From NCBI RefSeq assembly GCF_018691265.1, contig NW_024881313.1, forward strand, positions 10,492,501 through 10,556,500: a DNA stretch of 64,000 bases, in the 5' to 3' direction. This document shows positions 21,511 to 35,100 of the stretch, piece by piece. Position 1 is the stretch's first letter, and each line of letters opens with the position of its first letter. The translations under genes and the position numbers were made by a program. The DNA is from Tyto alba (lineage: Eukaryota > Chordata > Aves > Strigiformes > Tytonidae). The notes beneath the pieces are model-generated. The model was not told the DNA's origin, did no database searches, and worked only from the letters and a program-made list of their open reading frames with translations.

Positions 21511-24500
21511 AACTTATACTCTAAAGAGTCTAAGAATTTATGATCTAAAGTTCATTTGCTAAAATCTGAGGGTTTGGTTCTTGAATGCAAGGTTAAGATA
21601 CTTAACTCATACTGTGCGTATGTGACCCTAATTCAGGCAGTCAGTATGTCATTTGTTTTATTTTTGTCTTTCTTATTCACTTGATCATAGACTTAGCTGA
21701 CCCAAGAGTCCTACCCCAGACACTTCTACTGCTCTCTTAGAAATAAGAGTTCTGTGCTGGGGACTTCCTTTCTGGAAAGGGCCACAGTATACCCACCCAT
21801 AATATCTTCTAGAAGGCCTCCCTTCCATTTATTTGGACTCTAAATGTATTTGAGAATATAATTTTCCTTCTTAATTCTTCCAGTTTCTCCTATTGACTTA
21901 CTTCAGGTATTTTTAAATTTCAGTCTTATTTTGTTCTCAGAAAGTGGCTGAAAGTTTAGGACCTCTGACTCCCAAGGGGCTTACAGACCTGTAAAAATAA
22001 TGGCAATAAGCTCCCTGGCATGCAGAAGGCCTCATATTAAGATGACCTTCTACAGATAGTCAAAAGTTTCTCATAGGTGGCCATTTTCTCTAGTCTATGT
22101 GGAAGAAGCCTATTCAAGACTCAAGTTTTTAAATTTACTCAGTTAAAAATATACTTTGCCAGTCTGGGGATGTTTAGAACCATTACCTAAGAACTGATAA
22201 AATGGATGATTAAGTCTGTAGAGCATGAAAAGCTTATGTTAGTAAGAAACAATCAGCAATTTTTGTTATAACATCGGAAATCATATTAAGATGTAGACAC
22301 TTTGAGAATTACTGAGTAAGACGTAATCAGAAGACATTTAAAACATCAGAAAATAATTGCTGTATAATTAATTTGGGGGTGATGGAGTTGATTAATGTAG
22401 CTCTGTCTAAAGCAATTTGTGAAACTACCTTTTTCTACAGGTGAAAATCTATATGGTTAGTCTCATATATAATGACAATGCTTTTCAGCTATAAAATTGA
22501 CTCAGTTACCAAAATATATAGAGCTCGTTATTTACATATCAATTCATGAGGGTATACATGATGGGATTTTTTAAATATTTTCAGCCTACAGGCCCTTTTT
22601 GTAGTGAGAAACAGAGATTTAATTTGAATATCACTGTGATATAGTCACTGTTTTTTAATATATGTGTCCAGGTTTGTTAAAACTTGTCTGATGAGTGCCT
22701 AAACTCCATCTCAGTGTAAATACTAATAAGGTGAGGCAACATGCTACTACATTACTTTGCAGTAACTTGTATCTTAAAATGTAACTTGTATATTAAAGGA
22801 AGTCATCCTAATATTAACATAAAAAGCAAAGGAAAAAATTTCTAGAATTCAGAAGCCCACTGGAGAGAGTGGAAATCATTATATGTACCTGCAATGTTTA
22901 TTTTAAAAAAATAAAATTACTCTGTTCAATTGGGGCTTTCAAGCATATGAACTTTCTGATTACATTGTATCAAAAGAATTATTTCGATATAAAGAATGAA
23001 GAGGTCACTTTGATCAGACCTTGATGAAATAATTTCTTCCTTCTTGAAGAACACTGAACATGAAGCCTAATATTGCTGGCTGTATGTATTTATAGCATTT
23101 GAAATTAAGGTGATCTGCTGATTACTGTGTTGGATGGTGACCCCTACTAAAGTTTTTCACTGTGTTGCTACAGGATTGTCTCAGAGTTATGATTCTTGTA
23201 TATGTGAAAAAGTCAGTTTAGTAAAAATAAATGAACAAAAAAGATAGCAATGCAGCATATGAAAATCCCAAATATTTTATCCCAACTAGAAAAAACTGCA
23301 GATATTTCTTGCACTTTCTTCCCCTTGTACTTTAAACTATATTTATGGAGGAAAGAGAATGCAGTTGCATGACCGACAAGGCTTTCTCACCTGGACATCT
23401 CTCTTTGGCCCCACTAAAACTCCTTGGGAAAGGAGTCTTAAACAGCTTCTATTGACCCTCTACTCTAAGCTGCTGAACCCAGTTGCCAGGGTCTGTGTGA
23501 TACACAGAACGCTGCTAGTGTTTCTTTCTTCAGACATGTTCTTACTACATCAGACATGTTATAAGCATGAAAATTTGACATTGTGTATATAACAGCACTG
23601 GTCCAGTGATAATTTTTAAATCGCTTCCTACTCACATGGGTGCATCTTTGTGAAATATTGTCTGCTCTGCTTAATTGTTTTAACATGTTATGTCTTGTAT
23701 TCTGTGTTGAATTATGAAGTAGCCATGTGTCAGAAAATTCATGGCAATTTGTTGGCAGTACCAGAAAAGTCACAGATCAAAACGGCTTTGTCCATGTTGA
23801 TCTAGATAAGGTTTCATTTGGTTTTGTGGAGCAGAGGTTTTGTGGGTGGGATGGTGACTGCTTGTTTGAATGACTAGAGGTTCCAGGTCCTAATCAAGTT
23901 CACTTTTACATTAATTTGACTCAGCCAGAGTCAAAGGATATCACTGGTGTAAAATTTGTACTATATTTATGAATTCTTTATCTTTCTATTTCTGTGTATC
24001 ATATTTCTGAGTATAACTTATTTTTGTTATTTTAAAAAAGAAAAAGAGATATTTTATTACACTAATGAGAAAAGAAAGTATGATTAATGGCATATTATCT
24101 GTTTAAAGCGTCCTCCAAAACTCTGTTAAGACTGCCTGTACCAATGCAGTAGTATGTCTGTTTAGTACATTGGTGTTCAAAAGTTCTTTCTTTACAGGCT
24201 AACTAGAAGATTTTATAAAATATATTTTTAATAACTTTAAAAATGTATTGAATAGTATGTCTTGTGGAAATCTGAAAAAAATCCCCAAATTGTCAGATGT
24301 TTCTTGAGAGTAATATCAAGGCTTTGGGTAGATTTGAGAGATAGGTAGTTAAAGAAGATTTCACTTGGCAGTTGGCTCATGGAGAAAGATTTGTTCTGCT
24401 GGGGAAATAAAAGGATTGTGTTAAAACAAAAGCTAATAGGAGAGAAGATGGCCTTTTAGCTTTAAAAGCGGAGGAACTACTTGCAACAACTTGAAAGAGA

Positions 24501-27500
24501 GTGACATTGTGACCAGTGAATTCAAAAAATCACTAGATTCCTTTCATTGTACATGCATTAAATATCTTTTGGTCTAGGCCACATGTTTGATTTATTTTTT
24601 TTTTTTTTAAGGGATTTGGGGGTCTTCTTAACATATGTTCCATCATTATAGGAACCTGACAGATCTGTGAAGTTTATGACAAGTTTTGCCAATGTGAGCT
24701 GCTAGGTACTTGACAAAATGTTGCTAGATAATTGAAAAAGAAAAATCCATTTAACTAACATATATTACTTGTACAGCATGGTAGATGACAGTGTTACATA
24801 TCCAGCAACAAAAAAAAAAAAGTGGCCACGTATGTGAAGTAGCATAGCTAGGCTATCTTGGCAGGAATAGGAAGTCAGATGAGTGTGTGTTACTTCCCCT
24901 CATTAGAAAATGCTTCACGCTGTGTTATGTCCTCAAAAAGGCATCACATACAGCTTGGACATTGCTATTGCGATGGCTTTGCATGATGATCGTGGTGCTG
25001 CAAGATTTATGCTGTAAAGTATATGTGTTTGCTGTTTCTGTGTTTTGAATGTAACCTTGAAGGCTGCCCTAATCTGAAAAGTTAATTAAACCAATAAACA
25101 AAGTGGATCTCTTAATTCAGGGTTATGAAGCATATTTGTGTTTGTTGTGCATCAGCTGACAACCTCCCAACAAGTATTTAATAAACACCTGTGCAATCAC
25201 AGGGTACTTACTAATGAGTATAGTAGCCCATCCTTAGTTGTGTATCAACTTTTGCATGTAAACATTGGTTCCCAGTAGTCTTTATTAATGCAATCTTCTT
25301 AGTAATGTAGATTTTGTGTATTAAAACAACTGCATCTTGAGATCACCCAACTTCTTATGTCAGTGGTTACTTTTCCTCCTCTCTGACTTCCTTGACCTCC
25401 CACAGCAGCTGTTCGGACAGAGATTATCATCCAGTGGAGCATGCTGCTGTAAAGCAAGCTTGGATTTTAAAAATAGATCTGTTAATTTAGTGTATACTTT
25501 CATTTTAAATGAACAAATTTAAAATTTTGAGAGAAGGTCAAGAAAAAAAAAAAGATATTTTAAAGCATTTGTTTCTTTTCTTACAGTATTTATGTATTCC
25601 CATTTCACCCATCCATAACAAAATACTTTTTAATTGGCATGAGTTCAGCCTGCTCAGAACTGGTACATGAATACAGAACTGCATAGTTAATAGTTTCATT
25701 TAGGGGACCACACACAGTTGCTGCACATGTGAGGGAAGCAAGCTGACAGATGTCCACATCCCCTGGCTCTAAGAATAATAATAACCCTCCAACCTAACAG
25801 ACTGCGAGCAGGAAAGGCTCTTGGAGCACTGTCACCTTTTCCCCCCACTGAGAACCAAGTACATTCCTGCAACTTTTTACATTAGTTTTCCCCAGTCTAC
25901 AGATAGAATTACATATCTGAGTGGCATGTAATAAACTCCCCTTATAGGAGGAGATTAATTTGTGTCCCTTTATAATACAAAAATATTGTCACTTTTCTCT
26001 ACAATAATAAAACCTTGAAGACATCTTTCAGTCTCCTGGAAGCAGGAATAAAAGGAGAGCACTCTTTCACACCAAGACTGATATAATGGTTTAGTAGTCA
26101 TCTGGAATTAGTAGGTGAGGTACTTGCTGCCTCCCCTCTCCCCTTCAAAGAAGACTGGGCATCTCCTGATTTATTTTGCCCCATATGTAGTCTGCACTGA
26201 GATCTCCAGGTCTTCTGAAAAACTCATGTCTTCCAAAAAACTCAGATTTCAGTAAGGAAGGGCTGTTTTTTTGCTGTTCTGGTTGCAGAAAAATACCTGA
26301 GTGAAACTCAAAGACTTAAAAACTAGAAGAAAATAATAAAATAATTTTATTTCTTTGGGAGAAAAAAAAATTTCGCAGATATGGGATATTACTCATATGT
26401 CCTAACTGCCTGAAACTGGTGTCACTATCAATTTTTGCAGCCTATTATAAGAATAACAAAAGCAGAATTTGAGTATTTGTCTGGATTTTTGTAAGAGAGG
26501 CAATGAATTATTTACTACTAAAAATTCCAAGACTCAAAAGTTAGAATTACTGTTGTAAATTGAAAGTTAAGAACATCTAAAAACTGTGTGCTTTTACCTA
26601 AGGTATTCCTTCAATTTTTCCGTGACATACCAAATAGATTTTGAAATCTGCATCACTGCACGAGATACTCAGGAAGAAATGTTTGTATAGGAAGAGCCAT
26701 GGTCTTTTAATTACAGACTGTGTTTATACTAATATCACAGCCATCAGCAACTGCATCCATGCAGTGTCAGCAGTAATTAGCACTGAATATATAGGCTTCT
26801 ACTCGGGAAGAATTGCTGAATGTATGATTTAACAGCACTGGAATTGCTCTTTCACTGTCCCACAGAACAGCATTTTTAGTATAAACTACAAGTGTCCGAG
26901 AAGGAGTTGCTGTTTAAGTACAGATCCCAGCTTACTTTTCAGGGAGGCAGGATCCATGTTAGTGGAAGACTGTAGGTGAGAGATGTATGAGCAGTATAAT
27001 GCAGCGTGAGCAGGGGCACATCTCATTTGACATGAAAATTTCAGTCCTGGCCCCATTGGCTTTCATACAGTTATGACCATGGTTGTGCTTGTTAAGGAGA
27101 TAGCCCAGTGTTAAGTCACTGACATAAGAACACTTCAGTGAGCTTCTTTCTGACTTTCAGTGCAGCCTCAGTTACTGTAATGGATGCTTAAATCCTCTAC
27201 ACTGCAGTATATTACAAGTTTATTTTCACAAGTTACTTGGACTAACTTAGTTACACAGATTTACACAAGCATATTCTTCAAAAGTGTATTTTTTTTTTTC
27301 CCCTTCAGTACTAAATAGATCTGCAACATCTGTTTACTAGGTCATTGGTATTCAAATCTCAAATTTTTCTTAAACCAAAATCCTTCATCTTCTTAATAGC
27401 ATGCAGAACATAGTCCCAAAACCACAGGGAGAGTAAATTAATTTTTATTTTATTTTTAAATAATGGGGTCAGTATACATTCTGAAATGAAATTCTGCCTT

Positions 27501-27612
27501 CAGCTGGAGGCTTCTCTCCTTCTCTCAGTCATGGGGTTTTAGATGCAGAAAGCTCACTGAAAGATGGGTGAAAATTGTAAATAATTGAAAAAAAAAATAC
27601 CATACATTCTAA
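21511..27612. other. Intronic sequence without recognised genes
   Basis: This is unique AT-rich sequence with a 19-bp imperfect tandem duplication (22762-22799), a T-run (24596-24608), and a T-run followed by CCCCTTCAG near 27289-27308 that resembles a splice acceptor but has no matching exon. Small open frames at 23359-23773 lie on both strands and look like chance. The stretch 25080-25200 is motif-rich (ATAAACA, CCAAT-like) but nothing definite can be called. Confidence 0.55.
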
Positions 27613-27849
27613 AATCTCCTGCTCCTTGCTGAATTTGTTTTGGCATGCAGAGACACTAATGCACCTGTGGAGAGAATGTTCTCTGTAATGGATGACATCT
27701 GGTTTGAAGACAAAAGTGGAATGTCAGTAGACATAGTTAAGGGAGTGACAGTGGTGAGAGCCAGTCTTGCTGGCAACTGCAAAGAGGTCTCTGAACAACT
27801 GTTTGAGAACACACTCAACTTCCTCAGAAAACTCTGCATATATTTCTAA
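27613..27849 (+). pseudogene. hAT-superfamily transposase C-terminal fragment
   Basis: The open frame from 27613 to the TAA at 27847 reads through LAEFVLACRDTNAPVERMFS, then VMDDIWFEDKSGMSVDIVKG and, near the end, NCKEVSEQLF...FLRKL. This matches the C-terminal dimerisation region of hAT transposases (Dimer_Tnp_hAT type): a short leucine-rich strand, the N-x-x-VER-x-FS signature, W about 8 residues later, R/K-rich then MSVD-hVK, and a final C-x-E helix. The conserved arginine-rich step usually seen as DxRNRM is here EDKSGM, so key residues have decayed. There is no plausible start codon, no BED finger and no DDE core upstream, and a TAA at 27610 blocks the frame. It is therefore a remnant, not a gene. 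It could be a dead DNA transposon or a retrocopy of a hAT-derived host gene. The family call rests on motif recognition only. Confidence 0.7.
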
Positions 27850-27878
27850 AATATCTGCAACCTTCTTGCAGACTTTTA

Positions 27879-27954
27879 TTAAAAAAAAAACCAAAACAAA
27901 ACAAAAAACACACACAAAACCCCAACCTTTTTTTGTTTATTTGTTTTTTTGTTA
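27879..27954 (+). repeat. A-rich then T-rich tract after the hAT fragment
   Basis: About 30 bases past the hAT stop codon comes ATTAAA running into A10, then a CCAAAACAAAAC-type A-rich stretch to about 27921, then a TTTTTTTGTTTATTTG-type T-rich stretch to 27954. The two halves are partly complementary and could form a hairpin. It could be a decayed poly(A) tail or simple low-complexity sequence. Confidence 0.7.
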
Positions 27955-30900
27955 GAATAATCTGCCTTACATTTCTAAGATGTTTTAGAAGCAGTCTTGC
28001 AACAGGCTTTCATTTCCAATACTGTATAGAGCATCAGTACATGTATTCATACAGGCAAAATCCTGCTGCCTGTATTATTTCTTCTTTAGACAAAAGTAAG
28101 GATAAACTTGTTTGAGACTTCTAATAAATTTTAAAATTATTTTTTTCTGTTCTTTCTTTTTTAAGTTTAGCCACAGTAAGGTCAAAGAGATGGTCAGCCT
28201 TATGTAGCCTCCTTAATTTCTGTTGGATTACTGACTGCATGTATGATTAAACACATGCATAGTCTACTTAAAATTAGTTAGTTAATGAGGTTTGAAAAAC
28301 TTGGTCAAAATTCATTTAATAGTTTGACCCAAAATTAAGATACAATGTCAGGTTAATTCTTAACTCTTATGAAAAATTCCTGAATTCATTAGCTATCAAC
28401 ATTTTTTTCCATTCATTTTTATAGTGAATGTCATGTAGTTCTTTCAGAAAGCAAGTAGTAAATACCTAGACTATTTTGTTATATGTGATTGCCAGTTCTT
28501 TCCTACCACACTGTAAGGATTCCAGCCTTTCAGAGCTAGCAAAAATCTCTTTCGAATTACACTTCATATTCGGGGTAAGACCTAGGTAGAGAAAGACCCG
28601 CCAAAAAGTAACAGTGGAAACTGAAGAAGTCAAGTAGACTTTTTTAGTTGTACAGCCTAGATCTTGCAAGCCTTGGCATAGAAATCAGCTCTGATGTTCA
28701 TCGCACCTACCTTGTGACAGTAGCTTCACAGTAGCTGTCTGCCTAACAAGGGCATGGTTCCTCTTGTGCTCCTGATGTAGATATCTGAAGCAGATCAGAT
28801 GGATCAAATTATAGTCATGCCTGTCATTCAGAGAGTCAGTTATTGTCATGAATAACTGGGATTAATTATTAACAGGAATATCGTCTTCAGAAATATTTAC
28901 AAATACATAGTCGATGAAACAAAGATGTCCCTATAGCCCGCCCACCAATGTAGCTGTGACAGGACTGTCTAAAAGGGGCATAAAATAAACCTGAAAGGCT
29001 TTCCTGTAGTAATCCTTCTTTCCACTGTCTAACAGTTTCCTTAATATGTCAATATTTCGTTTACATTTGTGTGACTGTACTCTGAAGGGAATGCTAATAA
29101 AGCCTCCAGATGCTAAAATCGTTCTGAGTTATTTCTGTGTGTGGGAGTCAATATGATGCAAACCAGGTGAGAGACTCGGTTGAATCAGGCCATGACAGAT
29201 GCATAGTTATCCGGCAGCTGTCCCACAAATTTCTGCCCTCCCAGCTGTTTATACCCACCCCTACACTGAAGACAGGCCACAAGGAGCAGGTGTGGGCCAA
29301 AGCAACTGTAGCTGAGGTAGCCAGACCTGCTCACGCCTTCAATATGCTGCAGAGCTCCTCAGTAATGACTAAGAGATTTTGATGGCTGTGTTGTCAAAGA
29401 TATCTGTTTCTCCTTCAGAAAGATCAAGAGATTCTCTTCTGTTTTCAAAAGCAACAAATTCTCTGTGCTCCTTTGGAAAACTTTTTTTTTTTTTTTTAAT
29501 GGAAATTGGCAAGTATAGCCAAGGTATATCCAGACATTCAGTGCAACTATTGTTCCTACAGGTATTGGCTATGTAGATGTAGCTATACTAATGATTTAGG
29601 AAAAAAAATGTGCTTTAGGACTGATTGTAGTAATGAGAACAGCATTATGCGAAGGTGGAAGTGGGCATGAGTTTCTTCCTCTCTTCTCTATAGCACCATC
29701 AATATATAATTTGTGCAAACAACTATATGAAATATTTAAAAACATAAGACCCAATATAACTGTGAAGCATTCACCATTCAAAACTGAGTTCAGAGTAGAA
29801 ATAACACTAAGTAAGTGACTATTTTTTTCAGTGGAGATATTTTGTGAATATCATTACTACTGGGCAAATAAAATATTTGCAAGTTTATTTGTCTGCTTCT
29901 GGAAAGTTATTCAAGCAGGCCAAGAGCCATCAAGTGTTTGGACTAGGAGAGACAAAGAGCTTGCGTCTGAGTGATGGCAAATTGAATCATTCAACAGCAT
30001 TCCTTATTTTGTCCCCTTATTAAGTGAAAAAGTATAAAATACATAATAAGCAGCTACATAAGGCAGATTACACCTGAAGTTATTTATGCTATTCATAACC
30101 TTTTTAGTAACAGGCAGATTTCCAACACAGTAATTTACAAGTGTTGTTGAAGAAACCTAATCAATATATTATCTCTTGTTTTGAATAAACCTCTGTACAA
30201 GCAAACAATGAATAGGCTTTGTTTAGTTTACCTAATTTTCTCTGAGTTCCAAGAAACTTAGAACCCAGATATATAAATATACATCTTGAATTTTAAGGAT
30301 CAGAAACTTCCAGTTCTTTAACAACCAATATGTGATATTAATGGTCAAATTTCAGAGTATTAATGAGTCTCCTAATATCAGTCAGGAAATTAGACATTAA
30401 TAATAAACCTGAATCTAACCCAGTGAAATACTCCAGAGCTTTGAGAGCATTCATATTCTGTCCTCAGTAGGAGAGAAACAGCTCATGTCACCGTTCAAAC
30501 AGTCCAGCTAAGTCACTTATGTATGGGACAACCTGCACATGACAGCCTAATCTTTCAAGTATCCCACAAAGTAAACTTTTTCCACATCCGAGTCCTGCTG
30601 ACAAGGCAAGGCAGGTAACTTTCCAGATGTTTTCAGACCCATATGTCTCACTCTCTAAGAGGAAGGACAAGTGGGAAGGAATGTTTCTGTGCAAAACATG
30701 TTCTTGAGACCCACCTAAACTGAGCAGGTAACTGAAACAGTACCATATATACTTTTGGTTTTGCATGTGTTGTTAGTCATGGAAGATATTTATAGACAAA
30801 AAAAATATGTTGTCCTGAAGGCCTTGTGAATAAACCTCTGTATCAAACTATTTGAACTGGGAGCTTCTCCATTATTTACCATCAAGAGCCACAGTGCATT

Positions 30901-32034
30901 CTCATTTTCATGATAGCATCTAATTTTTATTATTTTACAAAGACTCCAGTGCATAAAAACCCCAGGAGAGTGATAGCAGGCTTGAATTCAGTAGTAGTTA
31001 TAAAATATAGTGGAAATAACTATTTCCTCTAATTGAATATATTGCCTTCAGCTTTGGGTACCAAAACACAGTCTTAAGAAAACTGTTTTCCTCCAGGCTG
31101 TATTTTACTTTCACCAGTCTCTAAGCTGGTCATATAAAGTAGCTTTCTTTCACATTTTAGCAATTTACAGTAATTGTCTTTTGTTGTTGTTTAAATGATA
31201 GACCCCCTAATTCTCAGATACTATATAAAAGCTGTATACCTTCATCAGAATAACACTAAGCCTTTTGAGGAAAATGTGTTTGTTTGAATAGTGCATGGAG
31301 GATGGAGAGTGAAGGACTCGATCCAGATCTGAGTATAATGCATAGAGCTCTTCTAGGTCTCGTTCCTGAAGGTAACTATAGCATGTCTATAAGAATTAGC
31401 AAAATTAGGTTGCACTTTGACAGAATAAGTTGTGTTTCATACTCTCAAGCGAAAAACCATCCTGTCACAAAGCACTAATGACCCTTACCATTCAAATTAA
31501 TTCATAAGACACTGATGATCTATTTACCTCTTTATTCTGTATTACATATTGTATTTCCATACCACTCTGATTTTAACTATATCAAGTCCTACAGTAACCA
31601 GAATGTTTCTCTGTATATCCAAATGATCTGATTCCATTATCCATTCCACAATTTAGACAGACTCTTTTATAGTTTTTGCATCCCTAGTAATCTTCCATAT
31701 TGGTAGTTAGAGTAAACAAGTTGTTTTAAGAATGTTATAGGTCCTCATTGGCTATCAGAAAGAAACTTGCCTTAGTAGCAATTAGTTTGGCTTTTTCCCT
31801 GTGTTTATTTCAGTAACAAACATTCACAGTGAAGTGAATTGATAAAATGTTTAGATTTTTAGCATGTTTGAGTTTGTGAGAATGTGGAGGTCACCTCAGT
31901 TTGCCAGTGATGCAGTGTGGAGAAAAAACTAAAAATATCTTCTGCATGTGAAAGGAATGTGAGTATTACTGGTGCATTTTATGCCTGTTTCAAAGTAAAG
32001 TCTTCAAAATCCCAAACTCTAGGTGCTTGGTGGG

Positions 32035-32110
32035 GTTTGTTTGTTTGTTTTGGTTTGTTTGTTTGTTTTGTTGTTGTTGTTGTTGTTGTTGTTGTTTTGT
32101 TTTGTTTCTT
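32035..32110 (+). repeat. (GTTT)n / (GTT)n microsatellite
   Basis: A tract of GTTT units merges into about eight perfect TTG units and then TTTTGTTTTG. The open frames crossing it encode only valine/leucine/phenylalanine low complexity and are not genes. Confidence 0.95.
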
Positions 32111-35100
32111 TTTGGCACTTTCTACCCCCTTGTCTTACACAGAAAATAAGAAAGGTTTTAGAGACTGAGCCAAATCCTGTGGACATTCAAAGGACAATCT
32201 ACCCAGTGTTGTAGGTGGTGTGTGGGCTTTGTTAGGTGGAAATTACTTAATACATTAATTTAAAGCTGACAATATATCTCTTAAGCCTTTCCATCTGATT
32301 GTACAGATCCATAGTTCTTATGACAATACTGGTTTTTTAACTTTGCAAGCTCTCTTAGTCTCATGGTGTATTCACAGAGAGTAACCAAGAATCCTTTTTT
32401 CTTTCCAGAACATCCTAAGAATTCCACTCTCTCCCAGTTAATTGATCTTAACTTATTATTAATTTTAATTGTAATCTTTCTGAGACACAGATGTTTATTC
32501 TTCCACGTTTCCTTGATACCTGGAACTGCATTTGTTTTCTCCTGGATGATACCATACTGATGGTTTATAGTTATAAAGAAGTTAGTTAAGATCAAGAATT
32601 TTCAGTTTACAGACTGGCTGATGAGAAATACTTTCATTAGGCTGACTAGACCAGGATCACCAGTGAAAAGGACTATGAGAAACACTGTCTGCTCTTTAAA
32701 ATTTCCTTTATAAATAAGATTCACATTCATGAAACAAAAAACAACCTTACCACACGAGTAAGTGACAAAAGTAGGTCTTTCTTCCTTGTCTGTATAGTGC
32801 CTAACATACCCCCTGCCCAGACCCTGAGTAGTGTTCTGTGGCTATGGTAATTTAGATGGGAAATAACCACAATTAATCTTTCTAAATTTTGGTGTAAGGA
32901 ATATTAAACTTTGTTTACCTGTGTGTGGAATTAAGAGGTGCCTAAGTGTTATGCAAACGTAATAGATTGCAGAAATCTTTGGAGATGATCTCTAGGAACA
33001 AGGGGCATTTCCGCTGCTTAACTTAGGTATTGACATTAGGCTGATCTGCACTGCATGCTATTGCTTTTTGGAAAAGGTGATCCTAGGGAGGCACATCTCC
33101 TCATTTAGATACTTCATTTAGGTGCTGAACTGTGGGAAGCCTGTTCATATCTGTCCACAACTCCTGTGACTGTTGGTCTCAACTAGTGCATCACCATAGA
33201 GTGATATATAATGCTACCAAATGTATAAAGGCATGTGAGCTGCGGACAAAATATGCAGTCTTTTTTTAGTGGTTTTTACTTTTCAACTTTTTTTGGACAA
33301 AACTCACTTATTAAGTTAGTTTAAAATTCAACAGCCCTCTACTGAAAAAGGGGATTCCTTTGTCCTACGCCTGACCCTGCAATACAAACTCTTCTCACAT
33401 CTACCAGGATTCTTCCATACCACTTAGTATTACTCTGCTATATAAAAAATAGATATTAAACAGTAAATCTGCTATGCAACAAGGAAAAAGATATATGACA
33501 ATACTTAATGTAAGCTAATAGCTGTATATTTTATAGGTGTAAAGTAAGCCTTAATCATAACCCTGTTAGGTGCTAACATTTAGTCTAGCTAAAAAAATGA
33601 AGTGTTGCAATAATACCAGGCTATTATATTGGCTGTGCTTACACTGGGGAGTTACTAAAATTAACTGAAAAGAACTACATACCCACTTCTACATGAGCTG
33701 CAAACTCACTGCTTATTGTGATGGTTACAGTGTTCAGTGCAAGCAAGGATATAAACTGAATTCACAGTTTATGAACACCTAACATGAGGACTGACGATAC
33801 AGTGTCCTTCATTTAAAGAGAATTACATTGAAATTTGTAATAGCTGGAAACATCAGTTTAGTACAGCTTCCATGTTTCTCAGTTTGCCCTTTGACTGATT
33901 ATTAGATTAGTTTAACTTTAAACCTACAAACATAAAACAGTAGCTAAAAAGTAACATGTTGCACTTTCTCCTTAGTAAAATTATGATTAAAGACTGTTCA
34001 CCTGGGAAAATCCAAATCCTCATCGTAAACATAATGGTGCTTCAAAGGAGAACTAATGATATAGTTTATGAATTTTAATTTCTGTTTCAAAGTCAGCAAG
34101 TACGCTTTCTATAAATGTAAACCATCTGTTGGCACCTTCTAAAAGTCTAGAATTTAGTTCATCCAACTATGAATTATTTATTTAGGATTTTTTTCCTAAG
34201 TAAACTCTAGGTTTTCTTTTTTTCTCTTTTCCATAATAAACCCTGTTACTGCATGATGTGGAGTTTCAAAATCAGCACATTCATAATAGTAACTTATATA
34301 CGATGTGAAACATTTTGAATTACAATCCATAAAGATCATGGAGAGTAGTTCCAATTTTTTCTGTTGAAGCATATTTTGTAACATGTCAAATTGTACTGTT
34401 TTATATGGGCATTTTTGGCTTCAGGTAGCATCTATTTCAGGAAAAGAGTAAGGCAGTGGTGGAGTTGCTACTGTAAGTCTATCACAGTGCCTTGGAGAAG
34501 TATGTTACTTACATAAATTTCTACCAACTTAATGAGAGCATAGATCTCTGCATACCAGTTCAGTATTCATTACGTACAGATTCTTTCATTAATTTAACAA
34601 CAGCTAGATTTAATCTGTAGGAATACACTTCCAGTATGCATTTTACGTTAAAATCTTGATGCAGGGGTATGTTCATGACTCTGTCTTTGGTGGGAATTCA
34701 TAGCAAGGCACAGCTCCATAGTCTAAGGAAGCCGTGGTCTGTGCTTGCTGGTTTTCATGACACTTTTAGCTCATGTGATCTATTTATTTATTTATTTCCT
34801 GACAGCTGTTCTTCATGAGATATATTTGGACACCTGGGAGAGGAAGCAGAAACAGATGATTTACCTTGTTGCACTTCGCTAATTAGAACAATTCCCAGTG
34901 ACCTCCATCTGCATAGGTTCAATTTTGCCTTTGAATCATGAATCAACAAACATTTTCCCTATTTGATTACGCACTGTTCCTTGATGCTGTGAACAACTAG
35001 TATGTTAGCCTTGTCTGTCTTTTCTATGGGCCCTGAAAGACCCTTTCCCATGCTAGTAATTGGCATTTATTTTAATGAGACCTGCAGAGTCTAGTTTGGT

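Noticed and set aside
27289..27308. T-run followed by CCCCTTCAG, a good-looking splice acceptor
   Set aside because: No DGKB coding sequence or other open exon with a donor follows it.
30488..30766. Minus-strand 92-codon frame containing GLGCGKSLLCGILERLGC, similar to a P-loop kinase such as dephospho-CoA kinase
   Set aside because: Only the Walker-A-like string and a few following residues look familiar; the flanks show no kinase motifs, there are no exon signals, and a chance match is likely in AT-rich intron sequence.
31917..32214. Two overlapping frames with a poly-valine/leucine segment resembling a membrane helix
   Set aside because: The hydrophobic run is the GTT/GTTT microsatellite read in frame.
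32930..33180. Phrases such as GAGGTGCCTAAGTG and TTTAGGTGCTGAAC suggesting an ancient interspersed repeat (similar phrase at 52710-52735)
   Set aside because: Matches are too short and scattered to name a family without a repeat library.
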